A DNA stretch of 49,392 nt from Hyphomonas sp. BRH_c22 (lineage in GTDB: Bacteria; Pseudomonadota; Alphaproteobacteria; Caulobacterales; Hyphomonadaceae), in NCBI RefSeq assembly GCF_000961795.1, contig NZ_LADU01000075.1, forward strand, positions 1 through 49,392. Reading direction: 5' to 3'. The translations under genes and the position numbers were made by a program. The notes below the pieces were generated by a model. The model had not been told where the DNA came from. It did no database searches and worked only from the letters and a program-made list of their open reading frames with translations. The stretch's first letter is position 1. The number at the start of each line of letters is the position of its first letter. Positions 17,604 through 25,443 of this stretch are shown here, one piece after another.

Positions 17604-18503
17604 TTAGCTGCTGGCGGTCTCTGCAACGCCACTCAATGCGGTCAGGTCAGCCTGCGCGCTGTCAATGGCGCCGGCGATAGCGGACTGCCATTCAGCCAGG
17701 TCCCTTGCCTCAGCGGCGCCCGGAGGGAAATTCACTGACCTCGCCGCGTTGACGACGCCGCCTTCCAGATGGTTTCCGCGACGGACAAAGCCGGCCAGCG
17801 CATCCTGTGCGCCGCTTCCCTGCGTGCCATAGCCGGGCACGAGAAACAGGCAGCTCGGCGCCAGCTTCCGCAGGGCGCGCGCCTCGTCCGGCCCGGTCGC
17901 CCCTGCGACCAGCATGAGGCTCGACCAGCCGCTTTCGCCCTCAAGCCGCGCAATCGCCGGCTGCAGGGCCTCAACCACGCGCGCATAAAGCGGCGCGCCG
18001 CCCATGTCGCGCGTCTGGAAGTCCGCCGCGCCGGGATTGGATGTGCGGGCGAGCACGACAACGCCTTTGCCGTTGGCTTCGGCTGCAGCCAGAAAGGGCT
18101 CCAGCGTGTCCACGCCCATATAGGGATTGACGGTCACCGCATCGCAGGCAAAGGGCGCGCCCTTGCCGAGATAGGCCTGCGCATAGCCTTCGGCGGTGGA
18201 ACCGATATCGCCGCGCTTGGCATCCGCAATCACGATCAGTCCGGCCGCCTTGCCGGCCTCGCAAACCCGCTGGAAGGCACGCATGCCATCGGGGCCGAGC
18301 CGCTCGAACAGCCCGACTTGCGGCTTGATCACGCAGGCGCGTCCGGCAACCTGCGAAATGATCGCCTCCCCCCAGCTGGCGAGACCGTCAGGCGTATCGC
18401 CGCCAAACAGGGCCGGAACCCGTCCGGGGTGGGGATCGATGCCGACGCAGAGCGGTCCCAGCGTGCGCGATGCAAGGGTGAGGCGGCTGGCAAAATCGGT
18501 CAT
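17604..18503 (-). CDS. pyrF: Orotidine 5'-phosphate decarboxylase (type 2)
   Basis: Last step of UMP synthesis. 299 residues, the longer type-2 form. Catalytic Lys/Asp cluster: VIADAKRGDIGSTAEGYAQAYLG. The start has LCVGIDPHPGRVP, and later VNPYMGVDTLEPFL, VARTSNPGAADFQ and the phosphate loop VPGYGTQGSG appear. Its ATG overlaps the stop of the upstream protease gene by four bases, an unusual partner for a pyrimidine gene. Confidence 0.93.
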   Translation of the reverse strand: MTDFASRLTLASRTLGPLCVGIDPHPGRVPALFGGDTPDGLASWGEAIISQVAGRACVIKPQVGLFERLGPDGMRAFQRVCEAGKAAGLIVIADAKRGDIGSTAEGYAQAYLGKGAPFACDAVTVNPYMGVDTLEPFLAAAEANGKGVVVLARTSNPGAADFQTRDMGGAPLYARVVEALQPAIARLEGESGWSSLMLVAGATGPDEARALRKLAPSCLFLVPGYGTQGSGAQDALAGFVRRGNHLEGGVVNAARSVNFPPGAAEARDLAEWQSAIAGAIDSAQADLTALSGVAETASS

Positions 18504-19321
18504 GGCCGCACCTGGCAGGCGACCTTGACCACCTGCAGCCTGCGGCGGGCATTGTCCGATTGCGGCCCGTAAGTATGCACGGAGAAACTTTCCTGCGGTC
18601 CGTCGACCGTCGAAACGTCAAGGCTGGTCAGGAACGCCTCGACCGAGGATGGCGCCGCCGTGTAGATGCGGCCGCGCCGGGGGCTTTCGGCAACGATCAC
18701 GCCGCGCACGCCGCCATCCTTGTCGAAGACCGGGCCGCCCGAAATACCGCCAAGCGTGCCCGTCAGGCCCTGCGTGCGGCCTATTTCGGCCCAGGCCAGG
18801 ATGGGTTCAGCGCCATCGCGGCGCCCCCGCGTGATCAGTTTGGACCGCGACAGCAGCTTGGTCGCCACCTCGCCCGGCCGCCCCTGCGGATAGCCGACAT
18901 GGTAGCCCTCGTCGCCGACCCGCAAGGGTTTGCCGAGGGCGAGCTTGACGGAACTGGGGCTGCGGCCGGTCGAAATCAGCGCAAGATCGCTGTCGGGATC
19001 AACTGTGACACGCTCAACCGGCACATACTGGTCCGGAGCGACCAGAAGGCCGACGCTGTTGCAGCCGTCAACCACATGCCGGGCCGTTATCCAGTCGCCA
19101 TTATTGTTGATGGCAAAGGCCGTGCCGATGCCATCCTTCGGCGCGTCGACCTGCACGAGGATCTGTTCGTCCAGAATAGATGGCGGCGGCAGGGTCGGGC
19201 CGTCGGACTCGAAAACGGTCGGGGGCGGCTCAGGCGCGTCGGCATTGCGTTCATTGGCAAACAGCGTCCCGACAATGACGCAGAAAACCAGGAGGTACAG
19301 TGCCCAATCAAACGACCTCAT
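18500..19321 (-). CDS. Trypsin-like serine protease, membrane-anchored
   Basis: 273 residues. A single N-terminal hydrophobic helix (DWALYLLVFCVIVGTLF) acts as anchor or uncleaved signal. The S1 catalytic triad is visible: His in WITARHVVDGC, Asp in DPDSDLALI, Ser in GGISGGPVFD. There is no PDZ domain, so it differs from DegP. It is probably periplasmic and tethered. It follows the DUF350 gene by 21 bases and overlaps pyrF, forming a three-gene operon. Confidence 0.85.
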   Translation of the reverse strand: MRSFDWALYLLVFCVIVGTLFANERNADAPEPPPTVFESDGPTLPPPSILDEQILVQVDAPKDGIGTAFAINNNGDWITARHVVDGCNSVGLLVAPDQYVPVERVTVDPDSDLALISTGRSPSSVKLALGKPLRVGDEGYHVGYPQGRPGEVATKLLSRSKLITRGRRDGAEPILAWAEIGRTQGLTGTLGGISGGPVFDKDGGVRGVIVAESPRRGRIYTAAPSSVEAFLTSLDVSTVDGPQESFSVHTYGPQSDNARRRLQVVKVACQVRP

Positions 19322-19342
19322 CTGCGCAGGAGCCTCCTCTAA

Positions 19343-19774
19343 TTAAAACCGTTGTAGCGCAGGATCCCACAATCCGGCAGCCAGAATGATCGCGGACGAG
19401 AGTTTTGCTGCGATCAGCACGATGGCGGCACCCGCCTGATCCTGCTCGATACGCTGGGGAATGTCACGCAGCACGACATCGACCAATCGGTACACGATCA
19501 ATTGCAGCAACAGCGCGATGACGCCCCAGATGAGCAGATCCAGCAGCGACACGCTCGAGGCCAGGGTCGAGGCAATCGGAATCGCCAGCCCGGCAATCGC
19601 GCCGGCCAGGGCGAGCCCCGCCGAGGCATTGCCGCCCTTGACGAGGGCAAGTTCCTTCCAGGGCGTCAACAAGACATAGATAGTGCTTGCGACCAGCAGC
19701 ATGACTCCGGCAGAAGTCGTCCAGAGCAGGAAGCGCGGAAACGCCTCAACAAAAGCACCGATTTCACCGTCCAT
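19343..19774 (-). CDS. DUF350 family membrane protein
   Basis: 143 residues with four predicted membrane helices. The DUF350 signature is clear: LALVKGGNASAGLALAGAIAGLAIPIAST after the first helix, then DLLIWGVIALLLQLIVYRLVD. The family is uncharacterised. It is first in an operon with a membrane-tethered serine protease, suggesting an envelope function. It is divergent from the hydroxybutyrate dehydrogenase gene. Confidence 0.85.
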   Translation of the reverse strand: MDGEIGAFVEAFPRFLLWTTSAGVMLLVASTIYVLLTPWKELALVKGGNASAGLALAGAIAGLAIPIASTLASSVSLLDLLIWGVIALLLQLIVYRLVDVVLRDIPQRIEQDQAGAAIVLIAAKLSSAIILAAGLWDPALQRF

Positions 19775-19870
19775 TGAACCAACCTATCCTGAACACATAT
19801 TCGCGATGGCCCTCCCGAGGCCGCCACTATCCCTAAACAGAGCGCGCCTGCGCCTCAAGGAGACATCATC

Positions 19871-20653
19871 ATGCCAAGCGGAAAAACTGCACTCGTCACC
19901 GGCTCGACGAGCGGGATCGGGAAAGCGATTGCAACCCGCCTTGCGCGCCAGGGGTGCAATATCATCCTGAATGGCTTTGGTGAGGAAGCGGCGATCGAGG
20001 CAGAGCGCGCGGGGCTGGCAAAGGAATTTGGCGTCAAGGCCGGGTATTCCGGGGCCGATCTCACCCATCCGGATGCGATTGAAGGCATGATGCACTATGC
20101 AGCGCGCGATTTTGGCGGCGTGGACATTCTGGTGAACAATGCCGGCGTGCAGCATGTTGCACCGATTGAGGAATTTCCGGTTGCAAAATGGGATCTCATC
20201 ATCGCCCTCAACCTGACGGCCGCCTTCCACACGACCCGCATGGCCCTGCCAGGCATGAAGGCAAAGGGCTGGGGCCGCATCATCAATATGGGCAGCGCGC
20301 ATGCCAAGGTCGCCTCGCCGTACAAGTCTGCCTATGTCACCGCCAAGCACGGCCTCGCAGGCCTCACCAAGGTGACCGCCCTTGAAGGGGCAAAGCATGG
20401 CGTGCGCTGCAACCTGATCTGCCCCGGCTATGTCCACACACCTCTCGTCGATGGACAGATTGCCGATACGGCCAAGGCGCGGGGATTGACGCGCGACCAG
20501 GTGATCGAGGACGTGATCCTGAAAGCCCAGCCGACCAAGGAATTCGTGACCGTCGAGCAGATTGCCGGCTTTGCCGCCTTCCTCTGCTCGACGGACGCTG
20601 ACCAGATCAATGGCGCGGAATTGTCCATTGATGGCGGCTGGACGGCTGAATAG
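19871..20653 (+). CDS. 3-hydroxybutyrate dehydrogenase (SDR family)
   Basis: 260-residue short-chain dehydrogenase. Cofactor loop TGSTSGIGKAIA, NNAG at NILVNNAGVQHVAP, catalytic Ser in MGSAHAKVASP, YxxxK as YVTAKHG. Full-length similarity to D-3-hydroxybutyrate dehydrogenases is indicated by ICPGYVHTPLVDGQIADTA and KAQPTKEFVTVEQIA. It would oxidise 3-hydroxybutyrate from polyester breakdown to acetoacetate, which links it to phaR/phaB further along the window. Symbol left blank because usage varies (bdhA/hbdH). Confidence 0.9.
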   Translation: MPSGKTALVTGSTSGIGKAIATRLARQGCNIILNGFGEEAAIEAERAGLAKEFGVKAGYSGADLTHPDAIEGMMHYAARDFGGVDILVNNAGVQHVAPIEEFPVAKWDLIIALNLTAAFHTTRMALPGMKAKGWGRIINMGSAHAKVASPYKSAYVTAKHGLAGLTKVTALEGAKHGVRCNLICPGYVHTPLVDGQIADTAKARGLTRDQVIEDVILKAQPTKEFVTVEQIAGFAAFLCSTDADQINGAELSIDGGWTAE

Positions 20654-20707
20654 GTCAAGCCTTCGTGAATTGACCCGCCACGCGTCCGCGGCGATAGAGG
20701 AAGCTGA

Positions 20708-21064
20708 ATGGTTTCCAGACTCTTCATCCTCTGCCTGAGCCTCTGGCTGCTGGCGTCAGGCGTTGCGGCCGCAGCGCAGGACGAATGCCGTTCCGCCGGC
20801 ATGCAAATGTCCCATCACGGCGCGATGACCATGCAAGATGATTGCGACATGGGCGCAATGCATGACACTGACCCGGTGCCAGCCGACAGCACGGACATGC
20901 CCGGGATGACCGCCTGCTGCTGCCCCGCCATTGTCGCGTCCCTGCCCGGCGCGCCGCACCCCGGCGGCCTGACTGCGCCCTACCCGCCCCTGTTCGACAA
21001 GCCCCTTGGCGAGTCGGCCACCTCCTACCCGTCTGTTCCGGAACCGCCACCTCCGCGGGCCTGA
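20708..21064 (+). CDS. Secreted Met/His/Cys-rich protein, probable metal binder
   Basis: 118 residues. An N-terminal signal peptide (to about residue 22, VAAAAQ) is followed by a metal-ligand-rich segment: MQMSHHGAMTMQDDCDMGAMHD, then DMPGMTACCCP. The proline-rich tail has no motif. Methionine and histidine clusters point to copper. First gene of a four-gene set with an HMA protein and a MerT-like protein. Not assigned to a named family; CopL-type proteins are the nearest idea. GAGGAA precedes the ATG. Confidence 0.6.
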   Translation: MVSRLFILCLSLWLLASGVAAAAQDECRSAGMQMSHHGAMTMQDDCDMGAMHDTDPVPADSTDMPGMTACCCPAIVASLPGAPHPGGLTAPYPPLFDKPLGESATSYPSVPEPPPPRA

Positions 21065-21111
21065 TCCTGTTCTTGTAGACCCAGGATCAATCCGAAACAG
21101 AGGAGAAGGTA

Positions 21112-21759
21112 TTGACCTTCATTTCATACGCCGCGCCTGCCGCGGCCTGCCTTGCATGGGCCATCCTTGCGCCGGTTGCCGAGGCCAGGCCCGTTTCCTA
21201 TGCGGGCGGCTGGACAGCCATGCAGATGAACAATGGGGATTATTCCTCACTGCACATCCACTATTCACCCACAGCCTTCGATTCCGTTGGCCTTTATACC
21301 GAGCGGAACTGGGCTGACGATATCCAGTTCACCGGCATTCAGTACAATCGCCTTCTGAAGCGATGGAACGGCCCTTCCAGCCAGGGCAATCTCTACCTGA
21401 AACTGGCCGCAGGACAGGCAGATCCGTTCGGCAGCGCCGGACCGGAACTGGCCGGAATTGCCGGTTTCGCCGCTGACTGGGAAACCCGCCGATGGTTCAC
21501 GTCCTTCGAGACGCGCGCCACGGACTTTCCCGGCAATCAGAGTGTCAGCCATAGCGGGCGCATCGGTGTCGCGCCGTATATCGGCGACTATGGCGATCTC
21601 CACACCTGGCTGATGCTGCAGGTGGATAACCAGCCGGACGCAGCCGAGCCCGTCACGACCACCCCCCTGATACGGTTCTTCAAGGGCGTCCAGATGGTCG
21701 AGCTCGGCTACACCGTAGAAACAGAAGAATTGCTTGCGAACTGGATCATCCGGTTCTGA
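21112..21759 (+). CDS. Uncharacterised secreted protein in the metal-handling module (TTG start)
   Basis: 215 residues initiated at TTG, directly behind a strong AGGAGAAGGT ribosome site; no ATG is suitable. The signal peptide ends near PVAEARP. The mature protein is rich in Trp, Tyr and Phe and in short strand-like segments (YAGGWTAMQMNNGDYSS, NLYLKLAAGQAD, HTWLMLQVDNQPD, QMVELGYTVETEELLANW), suggesting a beta structure, perhaps outer-membrane or periplasmic. No known domain recognised. Spacing (47 and 19 bases to its neighbours) supports one operon. Confidence 0.65.
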   Translation: MTFISYAAPAAACLAWAILAPVAEARPVSYAGGWTAMQMNNGDYSSLHIHYSPTAFDSVGLYTERNWADDIQFTGIQYNRLLKRWNGPSSQGNLYLKLAAGQADPFGSAGPELAGIAGFAADWETRRWFTSFETRATDFPGNQSVSHSGRIGVAPYIGDYGDLHTWLMLQVDNQPDAAEPVTTTPLIRFFKGVQMVELGYTVETEELLANWIIRF

Positions 21760-21778
21760 ACCCAAAAGGAATATACCC

Positions 21779-22207
21779 ATGAAAACAGTCACGATTGCTC
21801 TCTCGTCCCTCGCCCTCTGCCTGCTCGCTGCACCAGCCTTAGCGCAGGAGACGGCGGAACCGGCCCCTATGGACCATTCTACGATGGACCATTCCGCCAT
21901 GGACCATTCCGCGCATGCCGACGCCGTTCGACCGGCCCCGGCGGCGCAAGAAGAGGCCCCGCCTGCCGCTTCAGGCGAAACCGTCACCGCCAGAGTCAAC
22001 GGCCTGGTCTGCGATTTCTGCGCCCAGTCGATCCGGAAAGTCTTCGGCAAGCAGGCTGCCGTGGAGACCGTCAAGGTCGACCTTGACAAGGGCGAAGTCG
22101 TACTCGGCATGAAGAAGGGCCAGACGCTTGATGACGAAACTGTCGGCGAGCTGATTCGCAAGTCCGGCTACGCGCTCGTGGAAATCAAGCGCGCAGGTGG
22201 CGTATGA
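21779..22207 (+). CDS. Periplasmic heavy-metal-associated (HMA) domain protein
   Basis: 142 residues. Signal peptide cleaved after ALA (about residue 22). Then come three MDHS repeats (residues 31-46), a Pro/Ala linker, and an HMA domain with the metal site GLVCDFC (Cys78, Cys81) and the typical VETVKVDLDKGEVVL strand. This combines a Met/His-rich region with a MerP/CopZ-like chaperone domain outside the cytoplasm. The stop overlaps the next start (ATGA), pairing it with a MerT-like membrane protein as MerP pairs with MerT. Confidence 0.85.
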   Translation: MKTVTIALSSLALCLLAAPALAQETAEPAPMDHSTMDHSAMDHSAHADAVRPAPAAQEEAPPAASGETVTARVNGLVCDFCAQSIRKVFGKQAAVETVKVDLDKGEVVLGMKKGQTLDDETVGELIRKSGYALVEIKRAGGV

Positions 22208-22590
22208 GCGAAGATATCCGGTCGCCAAGCACGCTGCCGGCCTTTCTCTCCCTGTTCACCTCGACCGGGACGCTGGTCTGCTGCGCCCTGCCCGCCCTGC
22301 TGGTGAGCCTGGGGGCTGGCGCGGTCATGGCCGGACTAATTGAAGCCGTGCCGCAGATCACCTGGCTCGGCAGGAACAAGGCGCTCGTGTTCGGGATCGC
22401 GGGCACAATGATCGCGCTCTCCGGAGCATCGCAGTGGCATGCCCGCTCTTTGCCCTGCCCGATAGATCCGGCCGCCGCGCGGGCCTGCACGCGGGCCCGG
22501 CGCATGAGCTGGATTGTCTGGTGGATCAGCCTTGCGGCGTTCCTGATCGGCGGGTTCTTTGCCTTCTTTGCGGCCAGCCTGTTCGCATAG
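22204..22590 (+). CDS. MerT-like small membrane protein
   Basis: 128 residues with about three membrane segments. The first carries a vicinal pair Cys26-Cys27 (TGTLVCCALPALLVSLGAG), as in MerT mercuric transporters, and LPCPIDPAAARACTRAR gives two more cysteines in a loop. Coupled to the HMA protein by a 4-base overlap. No merA or merR is present and the rest of the locus is copper-flavoured, so copper rather than mercury transport is my inference. Confidence 0.65.
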   Translation: MSEDIRSPSTLPAFLSLFTSTGTLVCCALPALLVSLGAGAVMAGLIEAVPQITWLGRNKALVFGIAGTMIALSGASQWHARSLPCPIDPAAARACTRARRMSWIVWWISLAAFLIGGFFAFFAASLFA

Positions 22591-22597
22591 TCCTTGT

Positions 22598-22623
22598 GGG
22601 GCCCTGTCCGCCGGACGGGGCCC
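22598..22623. terminator. Hairpin between convergent MerT-like and senC genes
   Basis: GGGGCCCTGTCCG (22598-22610) pairs with the following CGGACGGGGCCC arm (22612-22623) with one mismatch. There is no T run on either side. It fills the 36-base gap between two convergent genes and probably helps end both transcripts. Confidence 0.5.
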
Positions 22624-22626
22624 TGC

Positions 22627-23259
22627 CTAGTCTTCCAGCACCTCGGCGAGGCACGCGGCGATGGTTTCGCTCGTGTCCTCGTGGGTGAAGAAGGTCTTCA
22701 GCTTCCAGTCCTCGTCCATCAGGTAGAGCAGGCTCGTATGGTCCATCGTGTAGCCGGCTGAGCTGCTGTCATCGTCGATGCGCGAATAGTCGGCGATGAA
22801 GGAATCGGCGGCTGCACGGACCTGTTCCTTGGTGCCGGTCAGGCCAACCAGATTCTCGGGAAACGCAGCCGTTGTGACGTATTGCGCGAGGGTTTCGGGC
22901 GTGTCGCGCTCGGGATCGACCGAGATCAGCAGTGTTTGCGGCGGTTCCAGGCCGTCGGGCAGCATCTTGTAGGCGCGCGCCACGCTGACCAGCGTCATCG
23001 GGCAGACATCCGGGCAATAGGTAAAACCGAAATAAATCAAGGCCGGGCGGCCCTTGAAATTGTCCTCAGTAACCGCTTCGCCCTTGTCGTTGACGAGCGA
23101 GATGGGCCCGCCAATCTCCGGGTATGACCGGCTGAGGCAACCCGATTGCGCCCCGCCGGACCGGGCCTTGGCGGGTGCGGACGTGGTGTCGGAGGGGGTG
23201 CAGGCGGTGGCGGCAAGGACGCCAAGCGCGGCAGCAAGGGTGCGGTAAGGGAGGGTCAT
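22627..23259 (-). CDS. senC: SCO1/SenC copper chaperone, lipoprotein
   Basis: 210 residues. Signal with lipobox-like AATAC (Cys20). Thioredoxin-fold SCO domain with copper ligands Cys82 and Cys86 (YCPDVCPMTL) and the distal His in YTMDHTSLLYLMD. SCO proteins deliver copper to the Cu-A site of cytochrome oxidase. It is transcribed divergently from regB with 62 bases between, as in the senC/prrC-regB clusters of Rhodobacter, which supports the symbol. Confidence 0.9.
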   Translation of the reverse strand: MTLPYRTLAAALGVLAATACTPSDTTSAPAKARSGGAQSGCLSRSYPEIGGPISLVNDKGEAVTEDNFKGRPALIYFGFTYCPDVCPMTLVSVARAYKMLPDGLEPPQTLLISVDPERDTPETLAQYVTTAAFPENLVGLTGTKEQVRAAADSFIADYSRIDDDSSSAGYTMDHTSLLYLMDEDWKLKTFFTHEDTSETIAACLAEVLED

Positions 23260-23321
23260 GGCCGCGATATGCCGCCATCAGCCCGCTTGGCGCAAGCGTC
23301 ACGCTGCCGCATAAGCAGGGC

Positions 23322-24689
23322 ATGGATGATATCACCCGAGATTCCCGTTACGGGCTGGACGACGCCGTTTTCACGCTGGCGCCCGAAGGACTGGGGTCGG
23401 CGCAATCGGCGCTGGGCCGGACGCGGCTGCGTACCTTCATCACGCTGCGCTGGCTGGCCGTGGCGGGTCAGACGGCGGCGGTCCTGTTCGTGGCCTTTGT
23501 CATGGGGTTCGAAGTGCCGCTGGCCCTGTGTCTGGCGATCATCGCCGCGTCCGCCTGGCTCAACGTGTTCCTGGCCTTTGCCTTCCAGAGCCAGCGCCTG
23601 ACGCGGGGGTGGGAAGCGAGCCTGCAGCTGGCCTTTGACACATTGCAGCTGGCCGCGCTGATCACCGTGACGGGCGGCCTGTCAAACCCCTTCCTGCTGC
23701 TGCTGCTGGCGCCTGTGACCGTGGCGGCCCTGTCGGTGTCGCAGGCGCGCGCCACGATGATCGCCGCACTGGCGCTCGCATCGGCCGCCGCCATGTCCCT
23801 GTTCACCATGCCCCTGCCCTGGGCGGGCGGCGAAGTGATCAGCCTGCCGCCGCTGTTCCAGTGGGGCCAGTTTACCGCGCTTGCGGTCGGCGTTGTGTTC
23901 TTCTCCCTGTCAGCGGTACGGGTGAGCCAGGACGAAGCACGCCTCGTGCGGGCCCTCGATGCGGCCAGCGTGGTGATGGCCCGTGAGCAAAAACTGTCGG
24001 CGCTGGGCGCCATGTCGGCCATGACGACGCACGAACTGGGCACACCGCTTGCCACCATTCACCTCGTGTCCAAGGAACTCCTGTCGGAAATCGGCCCTGA
24101 CCATCCGCATTTCGAGGACGTGAACCTGATCGCCGAACAGGCCGACCGGTGCCGCGCCATCCTGGCGACCATCCGCGAGGCCCGCGAGGCGACTGACATT
24201 GTGCACGCCCTGATGCCGCTGGATGCGCTGGTCGAGGAATCGGCGGCCCCGTTCAAGGGGCTGGGCGTGGAACTGGTCGTGCGGGCCGGTCCCGGCGAGC
24301 GGGGCGAACCCAAGGCGCCCGTGCTGAACCGCAGCCCCGAAATCCTGCACGCGCTGGGCGCCTTCATCGAGAATGCCGTAAGCTTTGCCGATACGCGGGT
24401 GACGGCCGTTGCCTCCTGGACTGACGACCAGATCCTGATCACGATCACCGATGACGGCCCGGGCTTTGCCGCCGAGGTCATGCCCAAGCTCGGCGAGCCC
24501 TATGTCTCGCAGCGCAGCGAGGCGCAACTCGGCGGCGGCGACATGGGGCTGGGCTTTTTCATCGCCAAAACCCTGATCGAACGCACCGGCGGACGCATCG
24601 CCACGCGCAACCGCACACCCCCCAAGCGCGGCGCCGTTGTGCAGGCCCTTTGGCCACGTGCAGCGCTAGAGGCTTCTAAATTGGCCTAG
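23322..24689 (+). CDS. regB: RegB/PrrB/ActS redox sensor histidine kinase
   Basis: 455 residues from MDDITRDSRYGL. Six membrane segments lie in about residues 40-195. The ubiquinone-binding motif is GGLSNPF. The phospho-acceptor His237 is in TTHELGTPLATI. Cys277 lies exactly 40 residues later in EQADRCRAIL, the spacing of the redox-active cysteine in Rhodobacter RegB (His225/Cys265). ATP-binding boxes: ENAVSFA, DDGPGF, GGGDMGLGFFIAK. It is upstream of regA and divergent from senC. Confidence 0.94.
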   Translation: MDDITRDSRYGLDDAVFTLAPEGLGSAQSALGRTRLRTFITLRWLAVAGQTAAVLFVAFVMGFEVPLALCLAIIAASAWLNVFLAFAFQSQRLTRGWEASLQLAFDTLQLAALITVTGGLSNPFLLLLLAPVTVAALSVSQARATMIAALALASAAAMSLFTMPLPWAGGEVISLPPLFQWGQFTALAVGVVFFSLSAVRVSQDEARLVRALDAASVVMAREQKLSALGAMSAMTTHELGTPLATIHLVSKELLSEIGPDHPHFEDVNLIAEQADRCRAILATIREAREATDIVHALMPLDALVEESAAPFKGLGVELVVRAGPGERGEPKAPVLNRSPEILHALGAFIENAVSFADTRVTAVASWTDDQILITITDDGPGFAAEVMPKLGEPYVSQRSEAQLGGGDMGLGFFIAKTLIERTGGRIATRNRTPPKRGAVVQALWPRAALEASKLA

Positions 24690-24739
24690 CGCGTGCAAAA
24701 GACCTATATTGCTCTGGAATCACTAGAAGGAATGCGGAC

Positions 24740-25312
24740 ATGGACCGCCCGGTGTCTGTAAACGTGCACGAAAGCCTCAAGGACGTGGAGGACCGCACCT
24801 GTCTCGTCATGGACGATGACGGCCCCTTTGTTCAGCGCCTGGCCCGCGCGCTGGCCCAGCGCGGCTTTGTTGTGTCAGCCGTTTCAACCGTCAGCGAAGG
24901 CAAGGATATTGCCCGCCTGAACCCGCCGGCCTTTGCCGTGCTGGACCTGCGCCTTGAAGATGGCAGCGGGCTGGACGTGGTCGATGTGCTGCAAAAGCAC
25001 CGCCCGGAGGCCCGCGCCGTGATCCTGACCGGTTATGGCGCCATCGCGACGGCGGTTGCCGCAGTCAAGGCCGGCGCGGTCGACTATCTGTCGAAACCCG
25101 CCGATGTGGACGATATCATTCGCGCGCTCACCGCCACGAAGGACGAGAAGCCTGCGCCACCGGAAAACCCGATGTCGGCCGACCGGGTGCGCTGGGAACA
25201 CATCCAGCGCGTCTATGAGCTGTGCAATCACAATGTCTCCGAGACGGCCCGCCGCCTCAACATGCACCGCCGGACGCTGCAGCGCATCCTGGCCAAGCGC
25301 GCGCCGCGCTAG
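24740..25312 (+). CDS. regA: RegA/PrrA/ActR response regulator
   Basis: 190 residues. Receiver domain with acidic pocket MDDDGPF, phospho-acceptor Asp69 (VLDLRLEDGSGLDV), Thr in ILTGYG and Lys in YLSKPAD. A proline linker (APPENPMS) follows. The C-terminal Fis-type helix-turn-helix WEHIQRVYELCNHNVSETARRLNMHRRTLQRIL is near-invariant across RegA proteins. Known orthologues control respiration, photosynthesis or nitrogen genes by redox state. The gene is 50 bases after regB. Confidence 0.95.
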   Translation: MDRPVSVNVHESLKDVEDRTCLVMDDDGPFVQRLARALAQRGFVVSAVSTVSEGKDIARLNPPAFAVLDLRLEDGSGLDVVDVLQKHRPEARAVILTGYGAIATAVAAVKAGAVDYLSKPADVDDIIRALTATKDEKPAPPENPMSADRVRWEHIQRVYELCNHNVSETARRLNMHRRTLQRILAKRAPR

Positions 25313-25345
25313 CGCTGCGTCACCCACGGGTTGCGGCCCTGAAAA

Positions 25346-25386
25346 CATGACTGCAGCGTCACCAAAACGGTGACTGCAGCGTCATG
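25346..25386. promoter_or_regulatory. Direct plus inverted repeat upstream of the TonB receptor
   Basis: TGACTGCAGCGTCA occurs twice (25348-25361, 25371-25384), 23 bases apart. The same 41 bases are also an imperfect palindrome: CATGAC…GTCATG outermost and GTCACC-AAAAC-GGTGAC (25358-25374) innermost. The element begins 34 bases after the regA stop and ends 58 bases before the receptor start. It could be an operator, or a hairpin ending regA. Confidence 0.55.
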
Positions 25387-25398
25387 AGAACCGTAACA

Positions 25399-25415
25399 TT
25401 TGCAACGGTTGCAAA
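25399..25415. promoter_or_regulatory. 17-base perfect palindrome, candidate LacI-type operator
   Basis: TTTGCAAC-G-GTTGCAAA has two 8-base arms around one central base and ends 29 bases before the TonB receptor ATG. LacI-family regulators often bind palindromes with a TTGCAACxGTTGCAA-like core, so sugar-type control of the receptor is possible. No regulator of that family is in this window. Confidence 0.55.
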
Positions 25416-25443
25416 GGATTCTCAGGTCGCCTAAGCGCGGCGG

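Noticed and set aside
22204..22590. Mercury resistance operon
   Set aside because: Only MerP/MerT-like features are present; no merA, merR or other mer gene is nearby, and neighbouring ligands and SenC point to copper.
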